A DNA stretch of 64,000 bases from positions 63,816,199 to 63,880,198 of the forward strand of contig JAVIAB010000073.1 in NCBI GenBank assembly GCA_032433765.1, written 5' to 3'. Positions 43,835 through 55,689 of this stretch are shown one piece after another. The DNA comes from Megaustenia siamemsis (taxonomy: Eukaryota > Mollusca > Gastropoda > Stylommatophora > Ariophantidae). A program made the position numbers and the translations under genes. Numbering within the stretch: the first letter of the stretch is position 1; every line of letters begins with the position of its first letter. The notes under the pieces were generated by a model. The model did not search any database. It saw only the letters and a program-made list of their open reading frames with translations, and was not told where the DNA came from.

Positions 43835-44283
43835 AAGGTTAAAAATAAGAGAAAAGCAAAGTAAAGTAGTATCTGCCATGCTGTTATTATATTCAGAATA
43901 TCATGTTAATATGACAACTTTTGTGTGTCCGTTAACATATTTATCATGTCAGCCTCAGACAGGCCACTGTACTTCTCCTGAGAAAATCCAAGTCTTCCTT
44001 CAACTTGTCCTTCATGGTAGGTCATCTGGTAGCGTGATTGGAATAAACAATTTTTCAGAATGTGTCAAATGGGAGATAATTTGTATATTGATTTTAGTAC
44101 GTTTGTTAAAAGTGGCGTGTAAATAGACTCTTCTTTGACAAGAATTACAAGGTATCTAACCTCACTGTCTTCTAGATGGTGTTTAGACTCTTTATATATT
44201 TTTCCTGTTAAAAAGGATTATATAAAAACACAAATTTTCAACAGCAACCTATTTAATTGTTTTTCTTTCCTCACTTACACTAG
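43835..44283. other. No gene recognised; intron before the third IFT56 exon
   Basis: AT-rich sequence. The last bases include the acceptor for 44284. Confidence 0.5.
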
Positions 44284-44353
44284 ATATTCCTGTTGATACA
44301 GAATGAGAAAATGAAAAGTGATTATACATTACTCAGCTGGCTTGCTCGAACAT
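44284..44353 (+). CDS. IFT56: IFT56 (TTC26) internal exon, third in window
   Basis: This 70-base exon (23 codons plus one base) encodes IFLLIQNEKMKSDYTLLSWL then ART, and follows the previous exon in phase 0. The acceptor is cacttacactag and the donor is gtaagt. The last base, T, joins the first two bases of the next exon (AT) to give tyrosine, matching the conserved YIMN that follows. The upstream intron is about 22.6 kb and is almost wholly LINE-derived. Confidence 0.94.
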
Positions 44354-44529
44354 GTAAGTTTTAATTTAATATATTTCAACTCTAAATTTTCTTATGTAAA
44401 AGTGTATTCATTTTAGTGTAAATACTGCAGCAAATAAAAAATTAATATATTTTTAAAAAAATATTTTGTTTATTATTTGTTTTTGATTCAGTGTTCCATA
44501 AGGCTTAATTTTAATCACAATGGTTGAGC

Positions 44530-44645
44530 AATTCAGTTCCAAGATCTGAATTTTTTCTTTGACATGGCTCCAAGATTCACCCAGTCTCAGAAAATGGGTA
44601 CCAGAGATTTCTTTATGGCAAAGTAGGGCAGCCTGTGAAGTTTTT
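44530..44645 (+). mobile_element. SINE1 internal fragment, degenerate
   Basis: AGATTCACCCAGTCTCAGAA, AATGGGTACC and GGCAAAGTAGGGCAGCCTG follow the SINE1 order after the B box. Both ends are lost. Confidence 0.6.
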
Positions 44646-44654
44646 TCGGCTTTT

Positions 44655-44780
44655 TTTTTTTTTTTTACAGTACAGGATAGCCAGTCCCATGCCCAATCCT
44701 CCTTAGTTGCCTCTTACGAACATGCCTGGTAGGGAACAGCATCACAATTCTTGACTCCCCTTTCGGGCTCTGGCAGCGCA
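44655..44780 (-). mobile_element. SINE-like fragment with CATG-TCGTAAGAGGC motif
   Basis: A T-run at 44650-44668 reads as a tail on the minus strand. The segment contains GCCTCTTACGAACATGCCTG, close to CGCCTCTTACGACATGCTTG in SINE3 (30117-30136). It may be a further SINE family sharing a central module. Boundaries uncertain. Confidence 0.4.
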
Positions 44781-44949
44781 CAGGCGATACATTGTTCTTA
44801 TCAGGTTAATAAACTTTATGAAGATTCCGTAATGACTCAGCAACTTCCAAAGTGTTCCTCTGTCTAAACTATCAAATGTCTTATTGTAATCTATGAATCC
44901 GATATAAAGTGGGGACTGTGGTTCTAAGCTTTGTTCAGCTATTTTACGT
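44781..44949 (-). mobile_element. LINE-C RT fragment, inverted
   Basis: The minus strand encodes part of the RT (LYIGFIDYNKTFDSLDRGTL, WKLLSHYGIFIKFINLI). It abuts plus-oriented LINE-C at 44950, the same head-to-head arrangement as at 37131. Confidence 0.75.
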
Positions 44950-45364
44950 CAAACAAATACCAAGTCCTCCAACAACTAGAAGATACAATAAATATAGAAG
45001 ATCATTAGAAAAAAGGTTAGGAATATATGGAAAAAGACATATGAAGAAACCCTGGGAAAAGAGAACGCCAGAATAAGGCATGGATGACAGCAGATACCCT
45101 GGATAAAATTAAAGAAATAAAAGAAAGCAGACATAAATAATAACAAAATGAAAGCCAAGACACAGGAAATATACACAGAGATGAACAAAGAAGTGAGAAG
45201 ATGCATTAAAAGGGATAAGATGAAATATATAGATGAACTAGCTAAAGAGGCAGAAGAAGCAGCAAGTAAAGGAAATATGAAAGAACTGTACAACAGCACA
45301 AAGAAATTAAGTGGAAATATAAACAAATCAATGCCTTTATTAATGATAAGAATGTAAATCCGCT
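44950..45364 (+). mobile_element. LINE-C linker region before RT, left part
   Basis: The frame holds KAKTQEIYTEMNKEVRRCIK, RDKMKYIDELAKEAEEAASK and GNMKELYNSTKKLSGNINKS, the charged segment between endonuclease and RT. The copy is split by a LINE-A and continues at 47000 (KEQIKKWKEHFEELLNRTG). Confidence 0.82.
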
Positions 45365-45372
45365 TAGGATTA

Positions 45373-46999
45373 CGATCATCATCATCATCGATTGCCTTCT
45401 CTGCAACGAAGGTTGGCTACCATGGATCGCCATTCTACTCTGTTTCTTGCTTTGATGGTGCAGGCTGTCATAGATTGACTTGTCCATCTTTTGATGTTAC
45501 TCGTCCATATTAGTCTTGGTCAGCCTCTGCCTCTTTTACCTTGTATTTTCCCTTCCAATATTACTTTTAGTAGGCTGTTGTGTCTTTTAACATGCCCCAA
45601 AAATTTCATTTGTCTTGTCTTAATTGTATTTAGTAGTTTTCTTTTTATTTTCAGTTGTTTTAAAACTTCATCGTTTGTTTTCTTTTCTTTTCATCCAATT
45701 CTACCTATTCTTCTATAAATCCACATTTCAAAGGCTTCAATTTTCTGTTCTGTTTTCTTGTCTAATGTCCATGTTTCTGCACCATACTGGAATATTGAGA
45801 AGATGTAACATTTTGCCATTCTTAGTTTCAGCCCTGTTGGTATTTGTTTTGTTGTTAGTATATTTTTCATGGCATTAAAATTACTTTTTGCCATACCTAT
45901 TCTTTTGTTTATTTCAATTTTACATTTTCCATCATTGGTTATAGTATGTCCCAGGTAGTTGTAGCTCTGGACTGTTTCCAGATGTATTCCCTCAACTGTG
46001 ATATTTAATTGTAGGTCTTGAGAATTTTCTTTGTTTATGATCATAGTTTTAGTCTTTTTGATATTCATTTCTAGTCCATATTTTTTGCTTGTTATGTTTA
46101 TCACATTAAGCAATTGTTGTAGGTTTTTAGGATTTTCTGCTAGTAGAACAGTATCATCAGCATATCTTAGGTTATTGATTACCTTTCCATTAATGTTTAG
46201 GCCTGGCATCTCTGAGATGTTTTTAAAGATTTGCTCAGTGTATAGATTGAACAAGCTGGTGATAGGATGCATCCTTGTCTTACTCCTCTTTTTATGTCCA
46301 TGGGTGTAGAGTTCTCCTTGTTATATCTTATTATTGCTGTTTGCTCCCAGTACAAATTACATATTAGTCGTATGTCTGTGTCATCTAGATTTATATCCTT
46401 TAGGCAGTCTATAAGTTGGTTATGGTGTATTCTATAGAAAGCTTTGGTGTAGTCTATAAAGCAGGCATATATTGGTTTGTTTACTTCTGTGTACTTTTCA
46501 ATCAATGTTCTCATGCTGAATATGGCTTCTTTTGTCCCACTGTTTTTCCTGAATCCAAATTGTTGCTCATCTAATTCAGTATTGATTTTATTCTGAATCC
46601 TTCCCTGTATAATTTTTAGTAAAATTGTTGTTACCTGGCTCATTAGGCTTATTGTTCTGAAATCATTGCATTCAGCTGCACCATTCTTTTTAGGCAATGC
46701 AATGAAAGTTGATGTTTTTAGATCGTTTGGTATGTATCCTGTATGGTATATGTCATTGCATATGTCTGTGATCACTTCAATGCCAAACTCTTCTAGAGCC
46801 TGTATCATCTCTATCTGTATATTGTCAGGTCCTGCTGCCTTTCCCTTTTTCATTGTTTTTATAGCTTTTTCTACTTCAGATTTCAGGATTTTATAGTTGT
46901 ATGTACATTTTATGTCTTGTCCCTTTCGTCATGAAATAATTCTGTTATATATTCTTGCCATCTATCTATTATATCTTTGTTGTCTGTTAGCATTCTAAA
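45373..46999 (-). mobile_element. LINE-A, longest copy in the window
   Basis: TSD TAGGATTA lies at 45365-45372 and 47000-47007, inside LINE-C. Minus strand RT in order: MKKGKAAGPDNIQIEMIQAL, AECNDFRTISLMSQVTTILL, FGFRKNSGTKEAIFSMRTLI, YACFIDYTKAFYRIHHNQLI, IKRGVRQGCILSP, NNLRYADDTVLLAENPKNLQ, YNYLGHTITNDGKCKIEINK, WIYRRIGRIG, and the C-terminus to (ATG)4. Two long frames differ by one shift near 46200-46270. Endonuclease absent. Confidence 0.93.
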
Positions 47000-47165
47000 T
47001 AGGATTAAGATAAAGGAACAAATAAAGAAATGGAAGGAGCACTTTGAAGAACTTTTGAACAGAACCGGCTCAAATACCCTCCAGATATACTACCAGCAGA
47101 GGAAGAGGTACACGTTAACTGTGGAACACCAAGCAAGGAAGAAATAATGAAAGCCGTCAATTTAT
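47000..47165 (+). mobile_element. LINE-C, right part after the LINE-A
   Basis: It resumes LINE-C: IKEQIKKWKEHFEELLNRTG SNT, then frameshifted EEEVHVNCGTPSKEEIMKAV-like codons. It ends abruptly at about 47165. Confidence 0.8.
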
Positions 47166-48231
47166 TAAAAAATAACTTTTTAAAAATGTTTTGAATATTG
47201 ATAATATCTAAGCAACTACAGGAACAGTTATCTGAACAATTTTTATATGGATTTAGAAAAAAAATAAATCTTAGATTACAAGTGTGTTATGTCATGATTG
47301 TTAATACCAAACTATAACTTACTTTTATGCTACATCAATAAAATTTTCAAGGCTACTTGAAGACACATTGCTAATTGTTGTTTTTTTTTTTTTTGTGCAA
47401 AATAATTCATATTGACACGATAATTATAATGGTAAGTTTGTAATTATGGTCTCAATTTTACATTTTCATTTTTTGTTTGTTTTGTTTGGTCATTTATCCC
47501 TCATTTTCTTTCTAAATGTGTTGTAGTATCTTTCTAGTGATGAAATCTAATTCCTTGTTCAATTATCTAAAAAGTCATATCCAATATGTTATATGTTAGA
47601 TAAAGATAAAGAATGTAGATGATGTTTAAAACCACCAAGTCCATCAAAAATTTGGTCTCTGAAATCTCTTCCATTGCATGATCTTCCATTGCTCTTTCCA
47701 TGCAAAAACTTTACATACTGAAAGAGTTAATGGTTTTATCACTAAGTACTCACTCTTCCAGAGTATACCAACACATTTTTTAGCTATTCTATGTGTACTG
47801 TACACTAACAGTTACAAACAACAACTATATTGTGTAGACACCCTCTCCAAAATAACAGAAATCAGCAGAGAGGCTCATCAGACAATTTGCATTACTTAGT
47901 GTTGCAACAATTAAGTGCCACACACATACGCACACTACAGATACATTCCTTTTCATTTCTCACACAGCAAACGAACACCTGTTCAAATTTCATTGCAATA
48001 TCTTCATTAGTGTTAATTATCGAGAAATTGCCTGGTTTGGTAGCAAGTGGAACTCCCTGTATATATGCATTTGTAGACCAAGAAATGACATATGGCAGAG
48101 AGGACAGACAACTATGGCAGATATTGACTATTTCTTAACTATTTAATTCTCATATTGCTAAATCAAGGGAAAAATTTTTGCATAATGATTTTTAAAAAAT
48201 TAATGTTTAAAAAGGCCAAGTATCAATATTC
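47166..48231. other. No gene recognised
   Basis: About 1 kb of AT-rich intron. Short frames at 47678-47899 and 47830-48138 have no recognisable features. Confidence 0.45.
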
Positions 48232-48590
48232 TTGAAAAACAAAGCAATAACTACGGAAGCAAAAAGGGCAATATACAAATCAATTTTTCTACCAACTGAG
48301 CTATCAGTGCCAGAGTTGGATGCTGGAGTCTAGAACAATAAGAAAGATAACGACCACCAAAATTAAATGTTTCAGAAAAATGACAGGAAACAGCTTAAGG
48401 GACAGAGTAAGAAACACTGACCTGAGGAAGAAACTTGAAATTGAACCAGCCATCAAATACATAAAGAAGCAACAGATAAATTCCTTCGGCAACATAACAA
48501 GACAAAAAGAACTAACAAATAACTCAAAGAGCCATAAACAAATGCTACGAAAAAGCCAGATTAAGAGGAAGACCAAGAAATAGATGGATT
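48232..48590 (+). mobile_element. LINE-E fragment, twin of the 21062 copy
   Basis: It starts TTGAAAAACAAAGCAATAAC as at 21062 and encodes MTGNSLRDRVRNTDLRKKL EIEPAIKYIKKQQIN. It stops before the 3' end, so no tail. Two small differences (FRKM for VRRM, SFGN for WFGH). Confidence 0.85.
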
Positions 48591-48714
48591 TTTCTCCCTT
48601 AGTGTCTACAATTACTTAATATCACACCAAAGGAGTATCTGACTGCATTGTCTCCACATGTGAAATTCCTATTTGAACTCTTACTTCAGAACAAACTTTC
48701 TTGACAGTACTGAC

Positions 48715-49880
48715 ACTCCTGTGTGATTTCCTTGTCTGTTGTCCTATTGTTCATGATTCACATCCATATGTTAAGACTGGCTCTACATAACATTTAAGAA
48801 CTCTTTTTCTTGTTTCTGTTGTCAAAAATGTATTGCATAGTATCTTCCTCATTTTTTTTTAAGCTGCTTTTGCCTGAGCCATTCTGCATCTCACCTCTGT
48901 TGTACATCTTCCGTCTGAGGTTAACAAAGTTCCCAGATATTTAAATTCATTTACCTGTTTTAATATTGTTCCACTTGTCTTTATTTTGCACTGAGGTAAT
49001 GTCTTTTTCTTTGTTGTTACCATTACTTCTGTCTTTTTGCTATTAAGGCTGAGTCCTTTATTTTTGCTTTCTTTCACTAAAATGTCTAAAATTCTTGTAA
49101 CTCATTTTCACTATTTGGGATTAAGACTGTATCATCAGCATACCTTAGATTATTTATATTATGACCTCCATTTGTTATTCCAAGCTTGCCCCTTATGGAT
49201 CTTAAAATAATCTCACTAGACATATTAAACAAGTCTGGTGACAGCACACAACCTTGCCTAACACACTGTTTTATTTGTTGAAACATTCCCTATTGGTTTC
49301 CAGTTCTCATGGCCGCTGTTTGTTGCCAGTACATGTTCTTTATTATTCTTAGATCTTTGCTGTCTACATTTATGCTTTCTAAAATTTTGATTATCTCTTG
49401 GTGCTTTACTTTGTCAAATGCTTTGGTATAATCTATGAAACATAGGTATAGATCTGTTTTCACCTCTATGGCTCTTTCTACTAAAGATCTCATGATGTAT
49501 ATGGCATTGCTCGTTCCTTTACCGCTTACAAAACCACACTGTTCATCACTAATTTCTGGACTGATTTTGTTTTGCACTGATGATTCTTAGTAATATCTTA
49601 GTCATGTGACTCATAGGGCTTATTGTGCGATGATCATCGCATTCAATCGCACCAGATTTCTTTGGTAGGGCTATGAATATTGATTTGAGCAGGTTGTCTA
49701 GTATATATCTGCTGTTGTAGATATCATTCAATATTTTTGTTATTATTTCTATTCCAAAATCACCCATGGCTTCAATCTCTTCTTTAGTTATATTATCTGT
49801 CCAGGAGCTTTTCCTGCTTTCATATTGTGCAAGGCGCCTTCCACTTCTTCTTTGAGTATTTCTGGTCCTTCTCCATTATC
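48715..49880 (-). mobile_element. LINE-B', RT copy
   Basis: Minus strand in order: MGDFGIEIITKILNDIYNSR, LPKKSGAIECDDHRTISPMS, EISDEQCGFVSGKGTSNAIY, YLCFIDYTKAFDKVKHQEII, QIKQCVRQGCVLSPDLFNMS, NNLRYADDTVLIPNSENELQ, LNSKKTEVMVTTKKKTLPQC and KYLGTLLTSDGRC. The 3' end is missing, so the copy is truncated at both ends. Frameshifts are few. Confidence 0.85.
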
Positions 49881-50329
49881 CTTATATTTACTTCTGTTTG
49901 TTCATCATAAAATATTTAATGTATTATTACTGTAATGATTTATATTTTACTAAAATTAAAAAAAAACATGTTTTAGTGAAATTTTCCATACTTGAAATGA
50001 CTTCAAAATGGTTGCTTTCTAACCTGGTGGTCAGAAGAGCTGCCAGAAATCACCTTGTTTCAATAGTGGTAAAATATAGATGATGCTATATGGCTAATCA
50101 TTTTTTTAATGGAGACCACACTTGGCCAGTTAATAGGACCTGGTGTCTGATAGGATCTGCAGAAAGTCTATTAAAAGGATGAAACTTCATAAGTAAAAAG
50201 TTCTTTCTGTGTGTTATAGTTTTTCACCATAGACATGCAAAATGTGTAAAAGTAATCAAATAGCCAGAACACTTTGGAGCAAATAACCATTTCATTTGCA
50301 TTTATGAAAGTCTTAACCAAAACGGCCAA
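49881..50329. other. No gene recognised
   Basis: AT-rich intron DNA. Confidence 0.45.
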
Positions 50330-50450
50330 TGTAAAAGTAAAAGCCAATTCTGACTACTCAGACGCTTTACCATCAAATCAAGAGTACAACAAGGATGTAC
50401 TGCGCACCCTTTGCTATTCATCACAGACATAAATCACACATGTTAAAAAA
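50330..50450 (+). mobile_element. RT motif fragment of an unassigned LINE
   Basis: The codons FTIKSRVQQGCTAHPLLFIT DINHT resemble RT motif B (GVRQGCxLSPxLF). Only about 40 codons remain. It does not match the A-F families closely. Confidence 0.5.
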
Positions 50451-51194
50451 AAAAAAATTGCCAACACATATGAAGATAACAATCTCAAAGAGCTGTTCTT
50501 ATTTTTATTTGATACCACTCATAGAGAATTTTTTGGAAAATCCTCAGGAATTACTGTACTTGTAGAAAATCCTGAACATTATTAACTCTAGAGTACTACT
50601 ATGTTGTAACAATGACTGCTTCAAAACAGGTTTTTTTTTTTTTTTTTTTAATAGCTTATGCACGCTAATTTTTTTCCCCCACAATGTATGTACCTTCCTA
50701 ATTGTTCCCACTGGTGATCCATGATTAGTCATTATGTCTGAGCTTTTTAATTGTTCAAGTAAACCACAAAAGTGGCAAAGATTTAGCAAAGGTGTGAGCA
50801 TTTTTATTGATGTGTAAAAAAATTGTTGATTTTGTATTTCCAACTGTGAAATTCTTGTGGGTTGTCAGAAGGACATCAGTCAGGCCTTTTAAAGATGGGA
50901 TAGGCAACAAAGTGACTGAAAGATGCAAGCACACATACCTGCCAGCCAGACTAATAAAGTCACACGCAAGGATGGGAAGAAAAAATAGTGCTATGCAATC
51001 ATGGGTCCATATATAGGCATCAGTGCTTGTAAATGATTAAAACCATGCCCTACAAAGGTTAATGCGTCAATTTGTAGCAAAAAATTGTATTATTTCTCCA
51101 AATTAAAATGTTTTTTTTAAGCCATAACGTTGCACATGTTGACAAACTAGTAGTAATAACGTGATTTAAAATCGATAGCAGTATTCTAGGGTTA
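50451..51194. other. No gene recognised
   Basis: AT-rich intron with a T run at 50632-50650. A 99-codon minus frame (50544-50843, including LCHFCGLLEQLKSSDIMTNH) is unidentified. Confidence 0.4.
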
Positions 51195-51965
51195 AGATGC
51201 TATATGAGGCGCAGTCAAAAGATACTGGGACTGAAGACATTTCTACTGGTTGGATTGTTGTTTGGTTTCTGTGTTGTAGAAATAGATCCTGTTTCATCAC
51301 CCATAATGATATTCGAAAGCCTAATGTCATGTCATTGCTGCCTTTGGTCAGTGCTAAGAAGTCTTGGCAAAAACTTTGATGTTATGTACCACCATTTAAA
51401 TTCTATGACTGATTCCATAACTTCCAAGTATTTTTCTTTCCTTCTTCATTTGCCTTTCAGCATTGGTAACACAAAGTTGGGATGAGGATTGTATTGCAGA
51501 GTGCTTGTTTTGCCTCTAGAGTTATTTCATTGTTTGACAATAGTGGTGATAGCTGTCCAATGATTTGATAAGCTTTGTTGCATCTCGAGTCTATTTCTGG
51601 TGTTTGTGAATTGTTGTTTGTTACTAGACTTCCTAGGTATTTAAATTCTTCTACTTGTTTTAGTTGTTTGCTGTCTATAATTATGCTGATTTTCTGCGAT
51701 ATTCGTGACTTCTGTTTTGTTGATGTTGATTTTCATTTTGTAAATGTACAACACACATTTCTGTGATGTGGTATCATATAATGGAAAAAAAATATTTTAA
51801 TGCTTATTTTTCCCTCACTTTTGTTGCAAACAAGAATGCTAATTTTCATCACACTGCTCACTCACACATTAGAGGTCATGATACTGCTTACTAGCAATCT
51901 GTCTTCTAACTACTCCTTTTGAGCAAAGGAAATTTTGGTCTGTTTTAACTGCACCTCATATATAA
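51195..51965 (-). mobile_element. mariner-like transposon remnant, split by LINE-E
   Basis: The ends are inverted repeats: left TATATGAGGCGCAGTCAAAA, right (reverse complement) TATATGAGGTGCAGTTAAAA. Near 51250-51330 the minus strand shows LSNIIMGDETGSISTTQKP, resembling the mariner VVTGDESW...D motif around the first catalytic D. The rest of the transposase is lost. A LINE-E (about 51420-51750) lies inside. Confidence 0.65.
51420..51750 (-). mobile_element. LINE-E fragment
   Basis: Minus strand: VEEFKYLGSLVTNNNSQTPE I, CNKAYQIIGQLSPLLSNNEI and CNTILIPTL, matching 25030-25215 in the long LINE-E, ending in a short GAAG-rich run near 51430. An internal rather than 3'-complete fragment. Confidence 0.75.
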
Positions 51966-53098
51966 TACCAGGACCTTCTTCAGGATTGTGAGCTATTAAG
52001 GAAATGTGTGCAATTGATAAATGAAAATTGTGTGCAATTTTTGTTACTTACATAAAAATATGTCTGCTTTCATGTTTCATACTTAATTTATTATAAAAAT
52101 GCCTCTTTTCTATTAAAATAAATGCTTTGACAGCATACTTTCAGACATGTTTTTCTGCTTTTGCTTGAAAAATCAGCATTTTTTTTTAGACAATAGCAAT
52201 CACATTTTGTGCACAAAAAATGATGATAAATGAGGTATTAAACCCTTAATTACGTTATACCTACCTGTGGCGTGTTTCGTTATATTCCGTAGTACAAAAT
52301 ACAACCACTTTTTACAACCACAAATTTTTTTACACTCAACAACAATTAGACACACTAGGAACTCAGATTTCCTGTCTCAGGTCAATTTATTACCAAAATT
52401 GACCGCCTGGCCTGGACATGTTATTTGTCTATTCAGATGGACGTCGTAAGTTTGTCAGTATGTATGCTTGGCTACTACCAAGTGTTATTTACTGAGTTTC
52501 CTGAGTCACAAAGGGTTGTTTGATGTCGCCGACGACTGAGGATATTTTCCTGGTCAAAGGGAAGGGGCTAAAAAATGAAAAACTACCAATTTGTTGAAAT
52601 TTGGCTAATTTTTTTTTTCGTATATATGGGATTGTATCTTACAAAATGGAAAAATCGTACATCAATAAAAACAATTAAACAGTCAAAGAGTCACCAGAAG
52701 TAGTAATTAGGAAGGTACACGGAGGGAGATAATGTTTGAACACCGCAAACTATCAATTTGGAAGAATTTGTTTTGATGTGGTAATTTTTACTATGGTATT
52801 TAAATTTAGGGTTAAGATGTGACATCATTTGAGTGACCTCTCCAATTTTATCTCTTTGCAAGGGAATGGTGTTAGCATAAACAAATTTTGTTCTTTTTAA
52901 TTATATTAAATAGTATTGTCATTTGATAAAAAATAACTTCATCATCATCATGTGCCATACACGTTGGCATAGGCAATCATGTCCTTCCACAATCCAACAT
53001 GCATCGTATCAATGTGTTTACTTAATTGATAGATTATTTATCTCCTCGCACCTGTCTCTATATTAGTTTATCATTTCACTTCCTACCGTGTCATTCTT
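51966..53098. other. No gene recognised; LINE-B tail scrap at 52937
   Basis: Mostly AT-rich. At 52937-53000, CATCATCATCATGTGCCATA CACGTTGGCATAGGC matches the LINE-B 3' end on the minus strand. A possible decayed TTAA-type element lies at about 52240-52575. Confidence 0.5.
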
Positions 53099-54110
53099 TT
53101 AACTCCTTCACTACCAGACTTTTATTTTAAAAAATAATTTTAAAAAGTACCAGCCGGTACCAGAGAAAAAAATGAGGGCAATAACATGTATTCCTTAGAG
53201 AGGCATATCTCTGGATCCATTGCACCTTCACACTTAATTTATATAAGTTTGTTGAAGCAAAATGGATAAGAAATTTGAATATGTAAATATGTATGTGTGT
53301 GGTGATTTAGTATAGTAAATATATTTGTTTCTCATGTGGAAAATTGAAAACCTTTGATTGTTTTTATTCTTATATCTACTACTTATTTCTAAAAAGTCAC
53401 AACAAAGACAAAATATATTTAACAATATATGAACTTTATTTACTGTTTTATTTTTGTACAATAAATTCTTATAAACCCCTTCACTCAAACAGGAAGGCAT
53501 ATGTTGTGTTGCTCGGCCACATGCTTTTCCACTCCTACGTCATGACTGAACAACATGAAGACTTTGTCTACCACAATGCATTGAAGGAATTATTCCAGTG
53601 CTAGAATTAGTAAACTGTGTATCTGCCCCGACAGCAGTTCCATGTGTAGGTGCTGGGTAGTACATCAATAGAGCAGCTTACACTATGACAGGCACTGTTG
53701 TGACCCTAGAACTTGATGAAACAGTAGTAACACACTTACTAAAATCACTGCCTAAATGTCAAGTTCCTCTTCTGAAGACATATTGAGTTAATTAGCTATT
53801 TATGAGTTATCATCATTGCACTCCGAACATGTCCATTGGTGCTCAGATTCCCTCCTGAGTAAAATCTGCTCAGCCCACCCCATGATTTGCCTCCTTTAAG
53901 CCAGATACTTTTCCCTGTGTTGAGCTCATGGTGCAATGGATGCTCTTTATCTGCATTTATCTTCAGGTATGTTCATAGCTTTCAGATCTTGTGATCCTGT
54001 CATCCATGGCTGGAAAGTCAAGAAGATATCTCATTTATACACAGGGAGTGTCCCTTGTACTGCACCCCCAAATAATGCGCATAGCTTCATTCTGTATTTT
54101 CTCCAGCCTG

Positions 54111-54890
54111 TCAATTTGCGTCATACTGACAGTAATAATTGCCAAAACATACTCGATTAGTGTGAGGACTAGTCCCTGGAACAGAAGGGTAAGTAGCCTC
54201 TGTTCGATGTTGGCATCTGCCATGACCTTCAAGGCTGCTAATCCTTTGCTGGACTTTGTTATCCATCATATGGTCGACGTCATCCCGAAAACACAGGCTG
54301 CGATCAAATTTAACTCCGAGGTACGTCATTAACCTGTTCCTGGTCACCTCATCAGCTCCCATTCGTCCCATCGGTGTTTCCGTATTAATGATATGATTGT
54401 TAAGGAAGACCCGTGCAACTGATGCTTTGTTAGGATTAACCATTGCACCTGATACTCCACACCAGTTAGAGATGTAATTGAGTTCATTTTGCAGTGTGGA
54501 GGTGATTTCCCTTATGTCTCTTCCCTGTTGATATACCAGAATGTCATCAGCAAAAGTCATAGTTTTTCCCCTCCCATCCAGCTGTTGTTTCGTGATCGTT
54601 ATTGTGTACACGTTAAATAGAACTAGTGACAATGGTGAGCCTTGTGGCAGCCCTGGACAAATGGATGTTGGCTCAAATGACCAACTTCCACATCTGAGTA
54701 TCACCTTCCTCTGAAACAGTGTTGCAGCGATCCATCTAATGAGGAAGGGGTGCACCACCAGTTTTAGGAGCATGTGCTTAAGGTATTCAAATGGTGCTCT
54801 GTTGTATGCATCCTCCAGATCTATAGCAGCAGCACGTCTCTTCTCATCTGTGGAAGCCTTCGAAGACATCATAGACGAAGACTGCCACAT
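54111..54890 (-). pseudogene. LINE-F RT core, longest open frame
   Basis: A 259-codon frame with the complete palm: IDLEDAYNRAPFEYLKHMLL, ICPGLPQGSPLSLVLFNVYT, MTFADDILVYQQGRDIREIT (catalytic ADD) and GADEVTRNRLMTYLGVKFDR. It is the best-preserved LINE-F RT here. Frames around it are broken. Confidence 0.85.
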
Positions 54891-55689
54891 CGAGCCATGT
54901 TTTTTTGTTATGTCTATATCGTGTGAGTAGGTATGTGCATATCTGTTTAAGGTGACAGGTGGTTACACGGGCCAGGTTTTCACCAGTAGCTTGCCCACAG
55001 TGTTCTGTATCATGATGATTCTGTAGGCACTAATCTGAGAATGGTCCTTGTTTGACTTTGGTAGCAGTAGTAAGTAGCTGTGTAGACACTCCTCCTTAAT
55101 CTGGCCACTCTGAATGCTGGCATTAAACTCTTTGGCCAGTTTTTTTTAAGTCATTGTCAGCTAAATCACCTATGTCGTCGTACCGAACACTATCTGGACC
55201 AGGAGCAGTGCTGTGTGACCTTTTCAGTGTTGTGCGAATGGTATCAGTTGTGATTGTGAGATCTTCTCCCAGCACTACATCCTCACAATTCTGAGAGTGA
55301 CACCCTGTATCTTTATTCTTATAGCCTGATTTCTTTGGTCAGTCTACTCAATGTAGCGTGCTGGTAGGGCTTTCCCTTTTCTCTCATCTGATTTCTGCCA
55401 TATCTGGCCTGTGCTCTGGAAATCTGGTATGCCTCTGTGTCATATTGTGCCATTCATGCTCTTATGAAGGTGCCAGAATGTGTTAGCGATTTTTCTGAGC
55501 ACACTTTTTTATAGAAATCATCCCACTTGGTATCCTTAGCCTGCTTAGCATTGATTTAAAGCGTATCATTTTTTTGGCGACCTCTTCTTTCAGATGTTTC
55601 AAGAGCTCAGGTTGTGTTCTTCCGTTCTTTCTGGCTTTCTGCCATGTCTTGGCCATTTGTTTCTTGGTCCGTCAAGCTTCCTCGATTTC

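Noticed and set aside
52240..52575. A second piggyBac-type element (TTAAACCCTT ... AAGGGAAGGGGCTAA)
   Set aside because: Only about half of the terminal bases match, and one target site is not TTAA. Too weak to call.
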